Assembly (NCBI GenBank): GCA_033807775.1
Contig: CM066313.1
Location: 89,909,484 to 89,973,483 of the forward strand
Length of the DNA: 64,000 nucleotides
Source of the DNA: Saussurea involucrata
Lineage: Eukaryota; Streptophyta; Magnoliopsida; Asterales; Asteraceae
Direction of reading: 5' to 3'
The notes below the pieces were generated by a model that was given only the letters and a program-made list of their open reading frames with translations, ran no database searches and was not told the DNA's origin. A program made the position numbers and the translations under genes. Positions 34,367 to 46,684 of this stretch are shown one piece after another (positions within the stretch are counted from its first letter, which is position 1; every line of letters begins with the position of its first letter).

Positions 34367-37300
34367 AGTTGGTATCAGGGCATAAGTTTGAGAGAATTAG
34401 GTGTTGATTGTTGGATACCTAGACTCAAACTAGCGTTGTTTTAAGTGATTGAGAGCGAGATTTCACCATTTGACACTCTAAGATAAGATATTTGGACGTT
34501 GTTAAGGTTACTAGAAGCGAGAAGTCACATCATGAATAGCAAGGGTGATCATGCACGGTACGTTCATAATTGCACCTGGCCAGTGTTATGGTGAACCTAC
34601 CGGTTACATGAGAGTACTTGGACGACTCTAACGTGATGATCGTTGGGGTAGTAAAGGAGTTCTAAGCGAGTAGACGTTAGAAGAAGTTGACGACTTTAGC
34701 AGTTGCCATTTGGAGTGGCGGTAAGCATGATTGATTGTATTAAGTAGACCGTTCTGGTCGGACTTGAGAGTTGGATTGGAGCCGTAGGCTTATTGAATTG
34801 ACCTTGATTCGAGGAAATTTGTGGGGTTAGTCGATGTGACTTTCCACCTTGCGTTAAGATGTGCGAGTATCCGGATGACAATAGTGTGATCGGAGTAACT
34901 GGAAGAATGTAGCCTGGACGTTGAGTGCCGACAAAATGCATGCACGAAATTTATTTTCCTTTTTAAATAAATTGCATCGATTATTTCTTTTGTTTCAAAT
35001 CGTCGGATGGACGGTAGTACTAAATCTTGGAAAAGTTTGACATACGCAAGATTTTAAACCATGATTTTGGAACATGCATGAAATTATTTTACGACAGATG
35101 GTTAAGAACCTGGTCGGGATTTATTTTGTTCCTCATAGTCGTCCACTACTACTTTCGGATATTGTGATATCCATGTTTAAATGTCATTTATGGTTTTGGA
35201 TAAGTAACCGCGACTTATGACCTTAACATTGGATCTCCTCTACATATGTTAAGGTCTGGACGGAGAGTTACATTCCCTTGTTTCGATGTTGACTTTTAAT
35301 GGGAATTTGAATTTTGCGAACCTTGACGAAAGGGTGTCGTTTTATTTTGGGTTGCAACAGGAAGGGGTTTTATGATTTGGATGATTTGATTATAGCATTG
35401 TTTTATGCGAGTTGTTTATTGAAAACAAAAACTTTGACGCCGTATAATTGGTTTGATATGGTCGAGTTCCACTGAATTTATGGTAGTTTTGTGAAGTATG
35501 ACCGAGTTCGTTTTACGACGTTATGGGGTGCATGAGTGACACTGAGTCATGTGCATACTTGGATGATGGCGTGCGTTATTATATGGGTTGAGTGAGTATC
35601 GAGTCTCATGCGAATTTTGTTGAAAATATGCTTCATGACGTTTTGCATCAAAAAGAGTGGTTTTGGAGTTTTGGTGCCGCATAGCTTCTCTTTTGAGAAT
35701 TGTGATAGCATATTTGTTGCAACTTTCTAGATGTGCAAATTAATTTATATGTGGCGTGAGTAATGCATATAAGACCATCATGATGGTACATCTCTAATGT
35801 TATTTCTCGCACATGCACTACATTGATGGATTGACATGAGTAGTTTGTAGCCACTATTTTGAGGCTTTATTGTGCATCGCTTGTGTGGTTTGAGGTTTAA
35901 AGTTGACTTGATTTATGTTGTGTGTCAATCAAATTTTGTGCACGTATGGTTTCCTGAAGTTTTGAGAAAAACAAATTGAGGTGTGTGAGCCTGGTCAAGG
36001 GATTTTATTTATTTGTCCTTTTGCGATTGAACGAGAAGTTTTCAAAATTTGAGTTAATGAATTTCCACTTCAAAAATTTGCAATGACTATCCGGTATGCG
36101 TTATACCATTTCAGAGTGACTGCTAAGAAAGTGCTGCAGATCGGCATGCAAAATTTTAATTTGAGATTCCTTTTCGATGTTTAAACAGATATTTCCAAAT
36201 GATGAAAATATCCTGATATTTGATTTAATGACTGGGAGATGGCCCAGACTATGCCGTGTTTTAGCCAAAGTGTGTAAATGATTTGCTTCGTTTCTATGTG
36301 AATAAAACTGACACAGGCGAAGTTGTTAATGAATTTCAGTTCATGTCGTTTTATGGTTAAAAAGAGAACTTTGGGAATTGATGTCGTGTAAATCCTTCTT
36401 TTCAAGTTTGTACACACAGGAAGTCGAACGCTATTTTAATATGGGAAATTACTTTGCGTGTCTAGCACAAGTAAATCCGCGATGTGACCCAAGCGGTTCA
36501 TTTTAAAAGTTGTTGAATACGTTTTATGTTTCGGTGGTAAACTAAATTGTGATGAAAAGGTTTTCAAATGATTTTCATACGTGGGACGAGTGCGTCCATG
36601 TTTGTGCATCCACTTGCTGAGTAGTGGTAACTTTTGTACGTATATGATGTTAGTATAAAAACTTTTGTGTTGAAAAATCTAGTGAAAACTTTACTGGCTT
36701 ATTTATTGAGTCTGTCACTTGAAAACCTTGAACTCTTTAGGCTTGGTGAGGTTGAGCAACCCCAGATAGGGGTGAGGGCGTGTAGAACCTTTCGATAAAA
36801 GATCGGGTTTCTAACGCGTGTGATTGTCGTGAGCCGTATGATGTCGTTTGCGGGAACGAACCATTTCTTATGGGCAACTAAAAGGTGGGACTTGCGGTGT
36901 CCCTTGTTAGTGCTTTGGTAACCGTTCACTTCGGCAACCTTGTCTTGGGTTGTCGGTATTGCGTGAAGGTCGTGTAGGACCCTTTAGACCATGGGGATGA
37001 CTATGGATTCGTGGAACTATTTGAGGAATGAAACTCGTGTGTGGAGTTCTGTGATGAGTCGAGTTTTGGTGGTGTGACTAGGTGTCAACTTTCGGAGTTT
37101 GAGGCCAAGGACCACTAGTGTGATTGGAGAGTGTAGCAAATTTTAATAAATGGTGGTATCGGGCATGATGAGCTTAAGTTCGATTGTGACGAATGGTTTA
37201 GCGGGATGACCATCTGCTTGTGGAAAAAGAATTTGTCGACTAGATGATCGGAGTTAGACGTGATTTGGGAATGGTGTAACTGATAAATCAGTGACGACCG

Positions 37301-37604
37301 TCGGTATTGGAGTCTAGTGGGACTCGTTAGTGTCGGTTTGGCAGTGGGAACCTTAGATTTGGAAGTTCGTTGGTTTTAGATGTAATCAAACCCTGGACGA
37401 ACTGGAGAAATTTAAGAGTGTGCGAACACGGATTGATTTAGAGAAGGGATCCGTCGTCGGGAAAGTATGGAACACATAAGGTTGGGAGACGACGGAGGTA
37501 TTGTGGTTGGAAGTTGATGGATTATGGTCGGCGTTAAGTTGATCAGCATTTGGTTGTAAAGGATCAAGATTTCGAGGACGAAATCATTCTAAGGTTGGGA
37601 GGAT
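34367..37604 (+). other. Non-coding interior of the LARD-like element
   Basis: All frames are short. No zinc knuckle, protease DSGA, reverse-transcriptase or integrase motif was found. The primer site is at 34370-34381 (TGGTATCAGGGC, one mismatch to the usual initiator-methionine site). The polypurine tract lies just before 37605. Confidence 0.7.
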
Positions 37605-40600
37605 TGTAACACCCCTAAAATCCTAACTCAGTCTATAAACGAAGTTATTTGGAATTTCTAAAGGATAAGGTTTTGCCTTGGAGTGTGGAACACGTGATGC
37701 TATTTGGGTCGCATAAGAAATCGGGCAAGATTGGGCTCGGTACCTGGGCCGCGAGAGTGCTCGGCGATTGTGACCTGGTCACTATCGCCCAATATGTACC
37801 GAGAGGTGGGGAGAGACCAGCGAGTGTGACATTAGCGATAGTGACATGGTCACTTTCGCAGTGTCACTATCGCCCCATATGTACCGAGAGTTGTGGGGTA
37901 GCGGGCGAGTATGCCCGGCGATAGTGACAGTGTCACTATCGCGGTGTCACTATCGCCGACGGGTCCTGAGGGTTTTAAACCCACGCCTTTCAGCCTTCTT
38001 TCATTTCTATTCCATCTCCCTCTCTCTAAACTCTCCCAAACGAACCCCTTTTCCCCATTTCATTTTTTGAAGCCTCTAAGGCTCCGATTTTGGAGTTTCT
38101 AAGTGATTCCTTGCATCTTGAAGAAGATTTGGAAGCAAAGGTATGGGTTCATCTTCCTCATCTCTTTTGTTGGTTCAAATCTTTTAGAGTTCACCTAACC
38201 CTCTTCCAAACCCTTTCATCCTTCTTGAAGAAACGAAGTTTGAAGCTCACTTTGGTAACCCTATAAGTGTTTAGTTGGTGGTTTCACTTGATGATTGAGG
38301 TAATCTTCTTTTCTCTTCATTTTGGAAATTAGGGTTTCGATCTATTGGTGATTTTGGGTGTAATATGTTGGGAGAAATAATTCTAAGTGTTTGGGGATAA
38401 ATATTTATGGTTGGAAACTTATGGATTCAGGTTTTGGAAGATTTAGACTTGAAGATACGGACTTCTTCAAAGGAGCATACGTATGGGAAAATCTAGATTT
38501 AGCTTAATCTAGCGAGGTGAGTTCAAGTTGCTTTGTGAAAACTTTGTACATGCCAAAATATGTGTTTTAAAGTGTTTGTATGCTTTATGTGAAGTTACCT
38601 CTTGTTGAGTTATTTGGTGGGTTTTGATTTGATCAGAATGTTGAAGTTTACATATCTTGTAAAACACCCACATTTGGGGATTTTGAGTGATTGATGAATA
38701 AATCACGAGTAAAAGAGGTTTTGATAATTTATTGCATAAGTAAAGAGGATTTGGTCAAAATACACTTTTAGTGTTTCTGTGATTATGTGATAACTATGAT
38801 GTGGCGTAATTTAAATTGTGAACGTATGGGTTGGGGATTTTGGTAAATTCGACCATGTGAATGTTTTGGAAGTTGTAAACATTTATTTTGGGGCCGATGG
38901 CCAATTGAGGAATTAAAAGGTAAAGATTTTGGGTAACGACGCATTTTGGTTTACGTAACCGTGTGAGTGACACGTATTTAACCAAACTTTATTTTGGCCT
39001 TAAAGACTTGACTTATACTTAAATGAGTCTTTTGAGTGTTTGCCGGTTCTGGAGACTCGAGGTGGAGTCTTGGATGTGTTATATGCTTAAGTGCATTTTA
39101 TTTGAATATGTGCTGGTTTGAGCGTTGGTCTTATGTGTGAAGACCGTTTGAGGTTTTCGTATTCTTAGTACCTTTGGGACTAATGAACCTTGGTGAATTA
39201 TATGCATTGTTGAATTATGAAAGAGTTGCACATACGTATACATATAGATGCATATATGATTTGACTTCATTGGGAAGGTGGCAATGAAGGGGTTGTGAGA
39301 CTATCATACCTCGGAGCATGTGTTTGCATTTTGTGGGCTAGATGCATGTTCATTTGCATGAATTGATGTTGATAAATGATCATTAGATCTTTTGAGCAGA
39401 GGGCTCGGTTTTGGACTCGGTTGAGTCTTGATGGCATTCGCCCGGTTTTAATAAGCTCGACGTGGGCTTGGGGTTTGCATTGCATGAGTTGCATTATATT
39501 GAGATTTACATGATTTGAATGCATTAGTTATTCTTTTGGGGTCATGTATATATTTTTAAGTCGAGTAAGCTTGTTTCGGATGGTGGGTTTTCCCAAGGTA
39601 AAGATCCAGTAGGATTGAACTTGATGGCTTGGACTAAAGACCTAGTATGGTTGATGTCTAAGAAGGGCTAAAGACCTACTATGGTTGATGCCGAAGATGG
39701 ACTAAAGACCCAGTATGGTTGATGTCTAAGATGGACTAAAGACCTAGTATGGTTGATGTCTAAGATGGGCTAAAGATCTAGTATGATTGATGCCGAGGAT
39801 TGACCAAAGACCTAGTATGGTTTATGTCATCTGTTTTCCACATCCAAGAAGCTTACTTGCATTTATTTAATCGTGGTTTAATTTATGTATTTGCCACATT
39901 CGATGAGATCGGGTCTCCCCCGTCACCGAAGGGTATTGATTTCGGGTATTTTATGTATTCGCATTGTTGAGGTTATATTATATGCATATGGACTGTTTTC
40001 CATGATTGATGGACGGATTTATGTTACATCCTTATTGGATGTTTTAACTATTGGAGTTTTATTCACAGTGGCGATTATTTGAGAAATTATTATTAAGTAA
40101 CTCTTGATGTGAGTTTTGAATTTGAGTCCTTTGCAGAGAAACGACTTTCATTGGAAGCTTTCCTCTCAGAAATTGTATGCGTTGGAAAATGGGTTGTCGA
40201 TGTCTTTTATACAAACCCTTTTGGAAAATCATTTATTAAGTTGAAGCTGTCGATTTATCAAATGATTTGCTCGTGATGTAAACTCTCGAACTCACTAGGC
40301 GTTAGCCTAACCTTTTATTTGTCGGAATGTGCAATAGGTCCAGGTTGGGAATAGCTTTAGCTACACTGTGAAGTGATGAGTGCTAGTAGAGTGCACGAGA
40401 AGTGAGATCCTTAGCGAAGTCTTCCTCACTTCTTGGGATTAGAAACTTGTAATTGGGTTAAGTAACACTCGCCTTGAGTTGTTAGTTGTTTAATTCGTGA
40501 GGTTTAAACTGTTGAGGTATTTTAAGGATGATATGTAGAAGTAATTTTATCATCTTTTAGTTTAATTTATTGTAATTAAAGATAGTTGCTCATCCCAATT

Positions 40601-40614
40601 TTGAGGGTGTTACA
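37605..40614 (+). repeat. 3' LTR of the LARD-like element
   Basis: The 3010-bp LTR starts TGTAACACCCC and ends GGGTGTTACA. Differences from the 5' LTR are scattered single bases and small indels. Confidence 0.8.
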
Positions 40615-40843
40615 CAACCCCACTTGGTTTTTGCTAATTTCATCCAAATACTCAACTTTGAGTATCGATATCTCATTCACACATATTCCGTTTTGGACGC
40701 ATTATATATCGTTTCGAAGTTCTCATATAGGAGAACACAAACCCACAAAGAGTTAATTATATATAACATATATATATATATATATATATTTAAATGTGTC
40801 TAAAGTTTAGTAAAAACCATATTTTTACTAAAATTTTCCAACA
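40615..40843 (-). repeat. Array LTR5, right part
   Basis: The LTR resumes with CAACCCCACTTGG after the LARD-like element and ends TTTTCCAACA. It is bounded on the right by the unit 5 polypurine tract. Confidence 0.85.
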
Positions 40844-41309
40844 ATCCCCCACATGAATGGAGATCGATCTATGCATACGAAAAATTCCCTACGAAATTTC
40901 CAATAGCCGAATCCTGCATAGGATAGGTAGGTGTTACCCTTTGAACCTTCCCTTGTGAAACATACTTGGTCTCCTAGTTGTCAGTAGACTCGATGTCTTT
41001 GAACTGAACTACCATTTATGTAGACGACAATACATTTCACACAGGACTCTTCCTAACAAGGTCATATCCTCATAGTTGTGTTCATTATGGTCATGAACAC
41101 TAGCCTGGTTCAGCGAGAGCTGTTTAGGAATTGCGCCTCCCATAATTCCCTTCGAAGCGACCCCACTTCTCTCTCACATAGGTGATTTTCAATAATCATT
41201 AAAAGCTATACGCTTAGCCTCACTATCACTGATTCATACAACTAGGTTGTCCTTTTGAACCCAGATCTTGGGATCTCCAGTCTTCTGGGTAAGGTTTCGT
41301 TTGCATGAA
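40844..41309 (-). other. Unit 5 3' untranslated region
   Basis: This is collinear with 6787-7252. No coding sequence is seen. Confidence 0.7.
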
Positions 41310-43790
41310 TTATTCATTCAAGGACTTTAGTCCCATTCCTCTCGACGACTTATAGACTAAATCTCTACTTAGGCCTTTCGTAAGCGGATCCGCAATGTTA
41401 TCCTTTGACTTCACATAGTCAATCGTGATAACTCCAGTAGAGAGTAATTGTCGTATCGTATTATGATTACGTCTAATGTGTCTAGACTTCCCATTATACA
41501 TTGTACTTTGAGCTCTTCAAATTGCCGATTGGCTATCACAATGTATACAAATGGTCGTTACCGGCTTAGGCCATCCGGGAATATCTTCCATAAACTGACG
41601 TAGCCACTCTGCCTCTTCACATATAAACACAAGATGACATAACCATGAGTGGTGTTTTCATATAAACACATTTGTCACACTCACTTGTTTTATAACCGTT
41701 TTCTAACATGGCTTGATCAAACTTTTGATGCCATTGCTTTGGAGCTTGCTTTAGGCCATATAAAGACTTAGCAAGTTTACAAACCTTGTTCTCTTGTCCT
41801 GGGGCAACGAATCCCTCAGGCTGCTCCATATAGATTTCTTCTTCAAAATCTCCATTTAGAAAAGCAGTTTTCACATCCATTTGGTGAATTTGCAGATTTC
41901 TAATGGCCGCAATAGCTAACACCAACCTAATGGATGTTATTCTTATTTCCGGCGAATATGTATCAAAATAATCTAGACCTTCTTTTTGTCTATATCCTTT
42001 GATTACTAATCTTGCGTTGTATTTGTCAATACTGCCATCAACTTTTATCTTTCTCTTAAAGATCCAACGGTAACCTAGTGGCTTACAACCCGGAGGAAGG
42101 TCCACTAGTTCCCATGTATGGTTTTGTAAGATAGATTCTATCTCACTCTTGATGGCTTCTTTCCATTGAGGTCCCTCCGAAGTCGTAACCGTCTCACGAT
42201 AGGTTTTGGGTTCACTTTCTACCATGTAGGTGAGAAAGTCGGGACCAAACGACTTTTCAACCCTAGCCCGTTTGCTTCTTCTAGGTTCCACCTCTTCTTC
42301 CTCAGATAGAGCTTGTTCATCCTCTCGAACAATTTCTTTATCTTTAGAAGATGAGATTTGATCTTCCTTGTTGAAGCAAGGAAATACGTCTTCGAAGAAT
42401 GAAGCATTTCTTGATTCCATAATTGTATTCTTGTGTATCTCAGGATTTTTAGACTCATACACAAGAAACCGATAAGCACTACTATTTTGTGCGTATCCAA
42501 TGAATACACAATCAACTGTTTTAGGTCCTAACTTTTGTACCTTAGGCGGAGGTACAACTACTTTAGCTAGACACCCCCACACTCGTAAGTACTTGTAAGA
42601 TGGTTTCCTACCCATCCAAAGTTCATACGGCGTTTCATCCTGTTTCTTGCGGGGTATCTTATTTAAAAGATAATTAGCCGACAAAATAGCTTCCCCCCAC
42701 ATGTTCTGACTTAAACCAGAACTAATTAACATGGCATTCACCATCTCTTTCAAGGTACGGTTCTTTCTCTCAGCAATACAATTTTGTTGTGGTGAGTAGG
42801 ATGCTGTGAATTCATGTCTAATTCCATTTTTAGAACACAACTCATCAAATGGTGAGACATATTCACCTCCCCTATCACTTCTAACGACCTTGATTTTGTT
42901 ATTAAGTTGATTTTCAACTTCATTTTTATACAAGACAAACTTGTCTATTGCTTCATCTTTACTTTTAAGCAAATATATGTAGCAATATTTCGTGCTATCA
43001 TCGATGAACGTGATAAAATATTTGTTCCCACCTCTAGTAGGAACCGACTTTAAATCACACACGTCAGTGTGAATTAAATCAAGGGGTTCGGTTTTTCTTT
43101 CAATCGATTGGAAAGATGATCTAGTAAGTTTGGCTTCTACACATTTGGGGCACTTGTGATTTGAGTTAATGTCAAATTTTGGTATGCAAATTAATTTAAT
43201 TAAACGTTGTATGGAGTTAAAATTTACATGTCCTAAACGTCCATGCCAAACATTTGAAAACTCAAGCATATAAGTCAAACTACAACTTGCTTTATTCAAA
43301 TTATTAAACTTTAACATGCCATTCAAGGCATATCCTTTACCCACATACATACCACTTTTGGACAAAACAAACTTGTCCGACTCAAACACTAGTTTAAAAC
43401 CAAACTTTTTTAACAACCACCCCGAAACGAGGTTCTTGCGAAGCTCCGGGACATACAAAACATCCTTAAGCTTGAGCTCTTTCCCGGAAGTCATCTTCAA
43501 AATGACATCTCCAACACCCTTGACATCGGCGGTGGCGGCATTCCCCATGAAGAGCTTTTGCCCATCATCAACATCTTTTAGGTGTTGAAATTGCTCTTGT
43601 CATGACACACATTACGGGTAGCTCCGGTATCAATCCACCATTCCCTAGGTTTTGCATCGATGACATTCACCTCCATGGCCGTAAAATCCATGATCATTGC
43701 CACCAAGTCCTCGTTCACCATTCTGAAAACGAGAATAGTTAGTTTCACAATATGAATCTGTTTACACACAACAGAAACGATGTAAACCAA
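41310..43790 (-). pseudogene. Unit 5 Copia pol with a 0.64-kb RT-RNH deletion
   Basis: The frame 41617-43548 (643 codons) is open through most of protease, all of integrase and the first half of reverse transcriptase (AFLNGDFEEEIYMEQPEGF, KQAPKQWHQKF). About 0.64 kb is then missing, from just before the YVDD box to early RNase H (junction near 41620, CTCTTCAC joined to ATATAAACAC), so the catalytic YVDD is lost. The RNase H C-terminus remains at 41310-41501. A 1-bp loss near 43579 breaks the protease start. It does not carry the CA insertion of units 2-4. Confidence 0.85.
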
Positions 43791-43926
43791 AACACACTCG
43801 ATTTATACTCTGTTTATACACGACAGATAATCGAAACAAACTCGATTAAAAACTGTTTACACACAACAACAAAGAAATAAATCAAAACAAAACTCGATTA
43901 ATTTCGTTTACAAATCTGTTTAAGAT

Positions 43927-44800
43927 TGTTGGTAATTTTAATATATTTTAATCATACACTCGATTAAATATTAAATCACGAAATTGTTTTAGAAATAAGA
44001 TGAAACAGAATGAAGGAAACGAATTCCTAGAAAATTCGAAAAAACGATGAGGCTCGTGTTACACACGATTCCCTTAAACAGATTTGTGGTCTGTTCCCAG
44101 GGTACAACAGCGTGAGCAGTTTTAGAACTGTCGGAAATGACCACTTGCCTGAAAACTTCGCCGGAAAAGAAACCGCATGCTACTATTTCGTATGGTGCAG
44201 TTTAGAGAGAAATCGAGTGTTGATTTTCGTGTGCCTTGGATGAAAACCGAGACCCTCTATTTATATTGAACTTTGAAACCGAAATCAATTAATTCGTAAT
44301 AAATATATCGATTACTGAAATCGAAATTCATAATTAACAAATTAATACAGTATCGAAATGAATTCAATACAGTTTCAGTTACAAAAAAAATTCAAACTGG
44401 GTCAAAAGGAATTTTAGCAAAACTGAGATGCGTGAGAACGAGGTTTCGGAGCCGCATTCATGTCCGCATGTCGCGCTCACACACAAGTTCGACGATTTTA
44501 GCTTACGAAATCGTCAATCGGCACCCCCCCCCCCACCTGCGCGCGGGTAGGTGTTGGAGTAAAACCATTCAAAAAGCTTGTCAACTCCTCCCAATTCTTT
44601 GGTTATAAACCATTGAATTTTTACTCTCTCTTCCTATGTGGGACACATTCCCACACCCACTTGGTTTTTGCTAATTTCATCCAAATACTCAACTTTGAGT
44701 ATCGATATCTCATTCACACATACTCCGTTTTGGACGCATTATATATCGTTTCGAAGTTCTCATATAGGAGAACACAAACCCACTAAGAGTTAATTATATA

Positions 44801-44849
<49 letters not shown>

Positions 44850-44899
44850 AATGTGTCCAAAGTTTAGTAAAACCATATTTTTACTAAAATTTTCTAACA
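43927..44899 (-). repeat. Array LTR6, shared by units 5 and 6
   Basis: The LTR is 973 bp. It starts TGTTGG and ends CTAACA, a one-base change from the others. It has a long C-tract (44523-44534) and an (AT)n run (44810-44847). Confidence 0.85.
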
Positions 44900-45290
44900 A
44901 TCCCCCACATGAATGGAGATCGACCTATGCATACGAAAAATTCCCTACGAAATTTCCAATAGTCGAATCCTGCATAGGATAGGTAGGTGTTACCCTTTGA
45001 ACCTTCCCTTGTGAAACATACTTGGTCTCCTAGTTGTCAGTAGACTCGATGTCTTTGAACTGAACTACCATTTATGTAGACGACAATACATTTCACACAG
45101 GACTCTTCCTAACAAGGTCATATCCTCATAGTTGTGTTCGTTATGGTCATGAACACTAGCCTGGTTCAGAGAGAGCTGTTTAGGAATTGCTCCCCCACAA
45201 TTCCCTTCGAAGCGACCCCACTTCTCTCTCACATAGATGATTTTCAATAATCATTAAAAGCTATACGCTTAGCCTCACTAGCACTGATTC
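44900..45290 (-). other. Unit 6 3' untranslated region, cut by a Gypsy insertion
   Basis: This is collinear with 6787-7252 until GCACTGATTC, where the chromodomain-type Gypsy element begins. It continues at 62555 with GATTCATACAAC. Confidence 0.8.
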
Positions 45291-46658
45291 TGTAACGTCC
45301 CAAAATTTCAAGGAAATTTAAAATTTTAATTAAACGTTTTATATATAAAAACTCACTAAATAATCCCAACATATTAATTGCAAAATCATAAATGTCGTTC
45401 AAGTAGTCAGAAACCAGCGGAAACAATGTTCAATAAATAAAACCAATATCAGCCAGCTCATCCCGCGCGCCAATTTCACCCCAAAACGAGTTACGAGCAG
45501 AAAGTTACGGCTTTCGCAAAACCGAGACAGATTCCAGAATTTTCACATGAAATGACGAACCGCAGAACTTGCGACCACTTTTTCTCCCAACTCGAGGCCG
45601 AACCAGTTTTCCGTTAAAACACAGAAAACGTGCCCGGTCCCGAGCTCGAAGCGTGGGCGCCAGTTTTGGCTCAATCGGAGTTACGACGGAAAAGCTATGG
45701 TCACACGAAAACTGGACGGCAAACTTAGAATTTCATAAAAGCACGATTTACAAAAACGGTTTGAACGATTCGGCTTAATCGAATAAGTCACGGGTTAAGG
45801 GCTCGATAGAGACTAAGGTCTGGTCACGCCACGCGCCACCCACTGCCATCTCCGGCAGTGGCGGTCGCCGGTGGCGACCGGCGGCGGCCAGCGGCGGCCG
45901 GCGGTGGTTTTTCGATTACGATCGCATGAGACACAACCCGACCATTTTCCCTCTCTCTCTCTACCAGTCTCACGCACACGCATCCACAACGGCAGCCACG
46001 GCCGTCCATCCACCACTGCCACAGCGGCGGCGAACGGCGGCGGCGACGGGAACAAAAAGGAAAGAAAACGAAACAGGAGGTGATTACCTTACGACGACGC
46101 CACGTAACCGCACTCGATCCTCCCTCCCTCGAAACTCCGGCGAACAGCAGGAGGTGGTGACGGCGACTTCCGGCGGTCTCTCTCTCTTTCCGGCAACTGC
46201 AGGTCTCTCTCTCTTTTCCGGCGACTGCAGGTCTCTCTCTCTAACCCTCTCTCGGTTTCTTCTCTATCTCTCTATCTCTCTCGATGTTTCACTCGCGGCT
46301 GCACCCCCCACCAGGAAACGAGAAGGAGAAAGTAGGTTAAGGAATTGTTTTTATTTTTGGTTTCGTTGGCTTGGAATGCAAGGAAGAAAAAAAACGAGAG
46401 GCATGGGGGGGAGGGGTTCGGCCTTTTACTTGCATGGGCCGGACCTTGCCCAAAGTTTACCAAAATTCCACGATTAGTCCCCCAAAAACGTATCACTTGG
46501 CGCGAACTAAAACGGTTTAAAACTTTAATACGCAAAAGGTCAAACTTGCTAGCCCCGTTAGGAAGGATTCGCTAAAGAACGATATTAAAGCAGTTAAAGG
46601 TAAGCATTTTACAATAAAATTTTTTACTAAATAAACGTACCGGAACACGGGCTTTACA
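45291..46658 (-). repeat. 3' LTR of the chromodomain Gypsy element, internally deleted
   Basis: It is 1368 bp against 2325 bp for its partner. The two match up to GCGCGCCA (45470) and again from CCAATTTCA, so about 957 bp are missing, with CCA shared at the junction. The remaining part holds GGCGG-rich and (CT)n segments (45845-46290). Confidence 0.85.
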
Positions 46659-46684
46659 ACTCTCCCCCGCTTGGATTAGACTTC

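Larger units (their letters stand above)
31355..40614 (+). mobile_element. LARD-like non-autonomous Gypsy derivative with 3-kb LTRs
   Basis: Two LTRs of about 3.0 kb (31355-34366 and 37605-40614) run from TATAACACCCC or TGTAACACCCC to GGGTGTTACA. They surround a 3.2-kb interior without gag or pol motifs. A primer site TGGTATCAGGGC follows the left LTR, and a polypurine tract GGTTGGGAGGAT precedes the right one. The 3' interior keeps TTTCGAGGACGAAAT, a phrase typical of the 3' end of Tekay/Del-type Gypsy elements. Flanking 5-mers are CAAAC and CAACC, an imperfect target duplication within array LTR5. Long LTRs with a conserved non-coding interior define LARDs; trans-mobilisation by a Gypsy relative is inferred. 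Confidence 0.75.

Noticed and set aside
37649..38102. Open frames of 60-90 codons in the LARD LTRs
   Set aside because: They cross the inverted-repeat cluster, differ between the two LTRs and show no domain.
45813..46575. Open frames rich in R, G, P and S in the Gypsy LTR (also 61719-62471)
   Set aside because: They come from GGCGG and (CT)n repeats and are open on both strands at once, so they are not genes.
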